DNA of 64,000 nt. Source: Hetaerina americana. Lineage: Eukaryota; Arthropoda; Insecta; Odonata; Calopterygidae. The stretch lies in NCBI GenBank assembly GCA_022747635.1, contig JAKTNV010000612.1:34285-98284 (forward strand). The letters run 5' to 3'. The notes under the pieces are model-generated. The model ran no database searches, was not told the origin of the DNA, and saw only the letters and a list, made by a program, of their open reading frames with translations. This document shows, in pieces, positions 61,564-64,000 of this stretch. A program made the position numbers and the translations under genes. Each line of letters begins with the position of its first letter. Position 1 is the stretch's first letter.

Positions 61564-64000
61564 GTGCAAAACCCCCCCCTTTGGGTTCTAGGTGAAAATC
61601 TCACTCGACACAAATCAAACAAAAATGTTTCCATGGTGGGTATTGCTGTTCATTTTCATCAAATAAACAAAATAAAACCCAGAATAAATCCTGAAAGACA
61701 AGAAATGAGCATAAAAGATGCTTCAGTGCAAGGGTTAATGTTACTAAAAGGGCAAAAATTCTAAAAATATTGCGAAAAACAACAATTTTCAGTTTAAGAG
61801 TGAATGTTTGACGTGTATAGAAGGCATTTATTTCATTTTTAGAAAATTTAATTTTTCACATTTTTCCATGAAAAGTGCCAATACTCACCCCCGTTTGGGT
61901 TCTAGGTGAAAATCTCACCCGACACAAATCAAAAAAAAATGTTTCCATGGTGTATATTGTTTTTTCATTTTCATCAAATAAACAAAATAAAACCCAGAAT
62001 AAATCCTGAAAGACAAGAAATGAGCATAAAAGATGCTTCAGCGCGAGTGTTAATGTTACTAAAAGGGCAAAAATTTCTAAAATATTGCGAAAAACAACAA
62101 TTTTCAGTTTAAGAGCGAATGTTTGAGGTGTATAGAAGGCATTTATTTCATTTTTAAAAAATTTAATTCTTCCTATTTTTCCATGAAAAGTGCCCCCCCT
62201 TTGGGTTCTAGGTGAAAATCTCACTCGACACAAATCAAACAAAAATGTTTCCATGGTGTGTATTGCTGTTCATTTTCATCAAATAAACAAAATAAAACCC
62301 AGAATAAATACTGAAAGACAAGAAATGAGCATATTAATGCTTCAGCGCAAGTGTTAATTTTACTAAAAGAGCCAAAATTTCTAAAAAATTATGCGAAAAA
62401 CAACAATTTTCAGTTTAAGAGTGAATGTTTGAGGTGTATAGAAGGAATTTATTTCATTTTTAGAAAATTAATTTTTCCCATTTTTCCATGAAAAGTGCCA
62501 ATACCCCCCCTTGTAGTTCTAGGTGAAAACCTCACTCGACACGAATCAAACAAAAATGTTTCCATGGTGTGTATTGTTTTTCATTTTCATCAAATAAACA
62601 AAATAAAAACCCAGAATAAATCATTAAAGACAAGAAATGAGCATAAACATAAAAAATGCCTCAGCGCAAGTGTTAATGTTAGTAAAAGAGCGCAAATTTC
62701 CAAAAATATTGTGAAAAACAACAATCTTTCATTATAGAGTGAATGTTTGAGGTGTATAGAAGGCATTTATTTCATTTTTAGAAATTTTAATTTTTCTCAT
62801 TTTTCCATGAAAAGTGTCAATACCCCCTTCCTTTGGGTTCAAGGTGAAAATCTCACTCGACACAAATCAAACAAAAATGTTTCCATGGTGTGTATTGTTG
62901 TTCATTTTCATCAAATAAACAAAATAAAACCCAGAATAAATCCTGAAAGACAAGAAATGAGCATAAAAGATGCTTCAGCGCAAGTGTTAATGTTACTAAA
63001 AGAGCCCAAATTTCTAAAAATATTGCGAAAAACAACAATTTTCAGTTTTAGAGTGAATGTTTGAGGTGTATAGAAGGCATTTATTTCATTTTTAAAAAAT
63101 TTAATTTTACCATTTTTCCAAGAAAAGTGCCAAAACCCCCCCCTTTGGGTTCTAGGTGAAAATCTCACCCGACACAAATCAAACAAAAATGTTTCCATGG
63201 TGTGTATTGCTGTTCATTTTCATCAAATAAACAAAATAAAACCCAGAATAAATCCTGAAAGACAAGAAATGAGCATAAAAGATGCTTCAGTGCAAGTGTT
63301 AATGTTACTAAAAGGGCAAAAATTTCTAAAAATATTGCGAAAAAACAACAATTTTCAGTTTAAGAGTGAATGTTTGAGGTGTATAGAAGGCATTTATTTC
63401 ATTTTTAGAAAATTTAATTTTTCACATTTTTCCATGAAAAGTGCCAATACTCACCCCCGTTTGGGTTCTAGGTGAAAATCTCACCCGACACAAATCAAAA
63501 AAAATGTTTCCATGGTGTATATTGTTTTTTCATTTTCATCAAATAAACAAAATAAAACCCAGAATAAATCCTGAAAGACAAGAAATGAGCATAAAAGATG
63601 CTTCAGCGCGAGTGTTAATGTTACTAAAGGGCAAAAATTTCTAAAAATATTGCGAAAAACAACAATTTTCAGTTTAAGAGCGAATGTTTGAGGTGTATAG
63701 AAGGCATTTATTTCATTTTTAAAAAATTTAATTCTTCCTATTTTTCCATGAAAAGTGCCAATACCCCCCCCCCCCTTTGGGTTCTAGGTGAAAATCTCAC
63801 TCGACACAAATCAAACAAAAAGTTTCCATGGTGTGTATTGCTGTTCATTTTCATCAAATAAACAAAATAAAACCCAGAATAAATACTGAAATACAAGAAA
63901 TGAGCATATTAATGCTTCAGCGCAAGTGTTAATTTTACTAAAAGAACCAAAATTTCTAAAAAATTATGCGAAAAACAACAATTTTCAGTTTAAGAGTGAA
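61564..64000 (+). repeat. 5-mer duplication (about 1,565 bp) running off the window
   Basis: Units at 61564, 61875, 62190, 62495 and 62814 are followed by copies at 63127, 63441 and 63755 (offsets 1,563-1,566 bp). The same four-unit run also occurs at 56828, 57143, 57457 and 57768 (about 5,046 bp upstream). Markers are CACCCCCGTTTGGG, GTATATTGTTTTTTC, TAATTCTTCCTATTT, GCATATTAATGC and AAAAATTATGCG. The unit at 62190 has lost CAATA before its C-tract, giving the shortest full interval (305 bp). The unit from 62495 is the longest (319 bp), partly from a CATAAA duplication near 62,643. The last unit is cut by the window end. Confidence 0.85.
63764..63775 (+). repeat. Longest C-tract in the array (12 C)
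   Basis: The C-tract after GTGCCAATA is the main length-variable site in the monomer. It ranges from 2 (60449 unit) to 12 here; 11 occur at 60,144-60,154 and 10 at 57,152-57,161 and 58,403-58,412. Six to eight is usual in the left half. Near-identical duplications often differ in this tract, as expected from replication slippage or base-calling error in a homopolymer. Confidence 0.85.

Larger units (their letters stand above)
1..64000 (+). repeat. Satellite array of ~312-bp monomers, whole window
   Basis: Some 207 monomer starts can be placed with nothing between them but more monomer. Reading from the start, each unit has: GTGCCAATA; a C-tract of 2-12 bases; TTTGGGTTC then TAGG or AAGG; a CTCACTCGACACAAATC block; ATGTTTCCATGG (or CCAGGG); GTGTATTGTTGTTCATTTTC; an AATAAA-rich stretch; GAAATGAGCATAAAAG; CTTCAGCGCAAGTG; TTACTAAAAGAGCC; AAAATATTGCGAAAAAC; AGAGTGAATGTTTGAGG; GAAGGCATTTATTTC; and an A/T-tract segment ending CCATGAAAA. 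All copies point the same way. Both array ends lie outside the window. The family is not recognised; a eukaryotic centromeric, pericentromeric or subtelomeric satellite is the best reading, but location is inferred from structure only. Monomer divergence is low, mostly point changes, with length change concentrated in the C-tract. Confidence 0.97.

Noticed and set aside
63764..63775. G-quadruplex or i-motif from the C-tract
   Set aside because: Each unit has a single C run with other runs about 312 bp away, so the usual four-run motif is not met within a unit.
1..64000. CRISPR array or other prokaryotic repeat system
   Set aside because: Repeats are about 312 bp with no unique spacers, and no cas or other protein gene is present.
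1..64000. Ribosomal DNA spacer subrepeats
   Set aside because: No rRNA gene or promoter-like unit is recognisable in 64 kb, which would span several rDNA units.
1..64000. Transposable element or LTR arrays as the source of the repeat
   Set aside because: No open frame for transposase or reverse transcriptase, no terminal repeats or target-site duplications, and every interval is accounted for by monomer sequence.

Overview
The window is one uninterrupted satellite DNA array. A monomer of about 312 bp (roughly 32% GC, counted by hand on the copy at 141-452) is repeated head to tail on one strand from the first base to the last. Taking the GTGCCA-like motif just before a C-tract as the start of each unit, I placed 207 starts. 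All but five intervals between starts are 305-319 bp; the other five are 179-186 bp. There is no unique spacer, transposon, RNA gene or recognisable protein gene. A long, AT-rich, CpG-poor array with local higher-order repeats points to eukaryotic nuclear heterochromatin, such as a centromeric, pericentromeric or subtelomeric satellite. I do not recognise the family and cannot name the organism.

Layout. 0-16 kb: well-kept monomers with 5-mer, 8-mer, 20-mer and 18-mer duplication offsets. 16-20.5 kb: diverged third copies of earlier blocks. 20.5-23.2 kb: a patch rich in single-base deletions. 23.2-27.3 kb: 5-6-mer rearrangements related to the preceding patch. 27.4-33.0 kb: a nearly identical 9-mer tandem duplication (2,799 bp). 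31.1-38.5 kb: an overlapping, nearly identical 12-mer duplication (3,732 bp), with a partial third copy at 40.7-42.5 kb. 41.9-47.8 kb: a trimer block copied at 5-mer and 7-mer spacing. 47.8-61.6 kb: a mosaic carrying five truncated monomers that share one deletion junction, ending in a 6-mer tandem duplication (1,740 bp). 61.6-64.0 kb: a 5-mer duplication that runs off the window.

No genes work together here. What can be read is how the array evolved. Chimeric monomers sit at duplication joints, as expected from in-register unequal crossing over. One internal patch looks like gene conversion. A two-monomer module (called D-K below) recurs at 13 places at irregular spacing. Variants are confined to particular stretches, which indicates local rather than array-wide homogenisation. 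The many open frames of 60-209 codons on both strands are by-products of the repeat and are not annotated as genes.
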